In this document: positions 62,797 to 63,900 of the stretch, piece by piece | How positions within the stretch are numbered: the stretch's first letter is position 1 | Layout of the letters: the number at the start of each line of letters is the position of its first letter | Origin: Comamonadaceae bacterium PBBC2 | Lineage (GTDB): Bacteria > Pseudomonadota > Gammaproteobacteria > Burkholderiales > Burkholderiaceae_C | DNA length: 63,900 nt | NCBI GenBank assembly: GCA_002255935.1 | Contig: NKIO01000013.1 | Span: 1 to 63,900, forward strand | Direction of reading: 5' to 3' | Position numbers and translations under genes: made by a program | Notes under the pieces: model-generated | Seen by the model: only the letters and a program-made list of their open reading frames with translations | The model's database searches: none | Told to the model about the DNA's origin: nothing

Positions 62797-63776
62797 GTGT
62801 CATAAAAAAGTGGCATGGTATGTTCATCTTTCCTTTTGAGGGGATGGGACGGAGATCGCCAAAGAGTTCGATGACTACATGGCCTATCTAATGCAAGGAC
62901 TTGGCCATGCCGACCGGCATTCGGGATTGACTGGTTACTGCACCGGTCTGATGCTGCCGTTGTCGCGCCAATACTGCGGCGTGTTGGGCAAGCAGGACAA
63001 CTGCCAAGTGGCGGTGAGCGTAACGCTTGCCTGCGAGGAAGGAGGTTTGCCGGTGGCTTGGCAACTGTACTTGCCTCATGGCTGGGCTGAAGATGACGCG
63101 CGTAGAACCAAGGCCGGTGTTCCCGAGCACATCGAATTTGCAACCAAACCCCAAATTGCACTGCAACAGATTCAAGGTCTGTTGAGTGAAGGGGCTCCCG
63201 CCAGTGATGCCACGGCGCACCGTCAAGAGACAACCGGTGAGCGCCAAGGCATTGGCGCAGTCCTTGCCCGACAGCGCATTCCAGAACATCAGTTAGCGCG
63301 AAGGCAGCAACGAGCGGCTGACGGGCCGCTTTGCCGCGCTGAGGGTACGCTGCGCGGGTGGGAGTGTGGGCAAGGCCCGTCTGCTTCCTGAGCAATGGCT
63401 GCTCATCGAGTGGCCCGCCGATCAGTGCGAGCCCGAGAAATACTACCTATCAGCATTGCCAGAGACAGCGGCATTGAACTACCTGATGAATGCTGCGCAC
63501 ATGCGATGGCGCATTGAGCGCGATTGCCAGGACTTGAAGCAGGATTTGGGATTGGGTCACTATGAAAGACGAGGCTGGCGCGGGTTTCACCACCACGCGA
63601 CTTTGAGTATTGCGGCATACGGCTTTCTGATGGCGCAACGACTGAAGACTGGCAGTGATGCCAGCGGTAAAAAAACTTCGTCCAACGCCAAGTACCTACC
63701 ATTTCCCACGATTACATCCTTCGTGGGAGCCCAGCGCGCGCAGCGTCACGTGTCACACTCGATCACAAGGTTGTGA
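62797..63776 (+). mobile_element. Degenerate IS701-like element
   Basis: Transposase pieces are in order: IAKEFDDYMAYLMQGLGHAD, RHSGLTGYCTGLMLPLSRQ, LPVAWQLYLPHGWAEDDARR, then after a frame change RQPVSAKALAQSLPDSAFQN, and REGSNERLTGRFAALRVR with EQWLLIEWPADQCEPEKYYL and WRIERDCQDLKQDLGLGHYE followed by RRGWRGFHHHATLSIAAYGF. A TAG replaces the Trp codon before REGSNER (63296-63298 region), and much of the central DDE part is deleted. Terminal inverted repeats were not identified; the boundaries are estimated from the flanking broken genes. Confidence 0.75.
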
Positions 63777-63791
63777 TCCTAAATCCGGCAG

Positions 63792-63899
63792 TTACCCTGC
63801 CCTCATGAGCTGAATGGGGCGACTCCACGGAAGCAAAGGGCGGGTAATTTTCGCCACCACGTAGTCCAGGAACGCCTTCCAGCGATCAGTCAGTGGCAA
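63792..63899 (-). CDS. LysR-type regulator, C-terminal end (partial)
   Basis: A minus-strand frame enters from the right edge and reads LPLTDRWKAFLDYVVAKITR then PLLPWSRPIQLMRAG and a stop. Pro-Leu..Arg.Lys-Ala-Phe-Leu-Asp-Tyr-Val is the usual end of LysR effector domains. The remainder is outside the window. Its 3' end abuts the IS701-like remnant. Confidence 0.55.
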   Translation of the reverse strand: MPLTDRWKAFLDYVVAKITRPLLPWSRPIQLMRAG

Positions 63900-63900
63900 C

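Overview
The window reads as a chromosome segment of a betaproteobacterium, most likely a Burkholderiales member of the Comamonadaceae (Rhodoferax/Polaromonas-like). Reasons: GC-rich housekeeping genes in a typical arrangement (purE-purK-Sua5, tsaB-rimI-uracil-DNA glycosylase-pyrF), a DUF1800/DUF1501 pair, and several copies of a short palindromic repeat I associate with Comamonadaceae. No rRNA, tRNA or CRISPR array was seen.

Layout. (1) 1-153: tail of an IS66-like transposase cut by the window edge. (2) 262-4569, minus strand: copper/periplasmic cluster (Cys/His/Met-rich small protein, secreted small protein, TolC-like protein, multicopper oxidase, cupredoxin-CusF fusion). (3) 4614-16396: housekeeping (cnoX, purE, purK, Sua5, DUF2798, ompW-like, SGNH lipoprotein, dacB, EamA transporter, tsaB, rimI, family-4-like UDG, pyrF). 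(4) 16397-58800: a ~42 kb accessory island, described below. (5) 58896-62455: DUF1800 and DUF1501 genes. (6) 62467-63899: truncated response-regulator, degenerate IS701-like element and a LysR 3' end, a scarred junction.

The island falls into three blocks. Block A (16836-28151, plus strand): an RTX-like putatively secreted protein with a terminator behind it, then an overlapping chain of a GT2 glycosyltransferase, a GT4 glycosyltransferase, a TPR protein and two large coiled-coil proteins, the last split by an in-frame TAA. Block B (48210 down to 28427, minus strand): about fifteen tightly spaced genes: TPR protein, three large glycosyltransferases, GT8-like transferase, SDR epimerase, two SGNH/GSCFA esterase-like proteins, an unknown protein, kdsA, a kdsB-kdsC fusion, two sulfotransferases, kpsF-type isomerase and a secreted beta-helix protein. 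Block C (48971-58414, plus strand): cysD, cysNC, a TauE-type permease and cysQ, then a GT2 transferase, a methyltransferase and a GT4 transferase.

Taken together (inference): the island encodes the complete supply of CMP-KDO (KpsF, KdsA, KdsC, KdsB) and of PAPS plus PAP disposal (CysD, CysNC, CysQ), two sulfotransferases to use the PAPS, and many glycosyltransferases. This is what a sulfated, KDO-type-sugar-containing surface glycan or glycoprotein would need. No Wzx/Wzy, KpsMT-type exporter or type I secretion system is in the window. Decayed manC, gmd, toxin-antitoxin and IS5 fragments show repeated gene turnover. A degraded second copy of the 3' end of pyrF lies at 58671-58788, at the opposite edge from the intact pyrF, so the island appears to have been placed at the pyrF 3' end.
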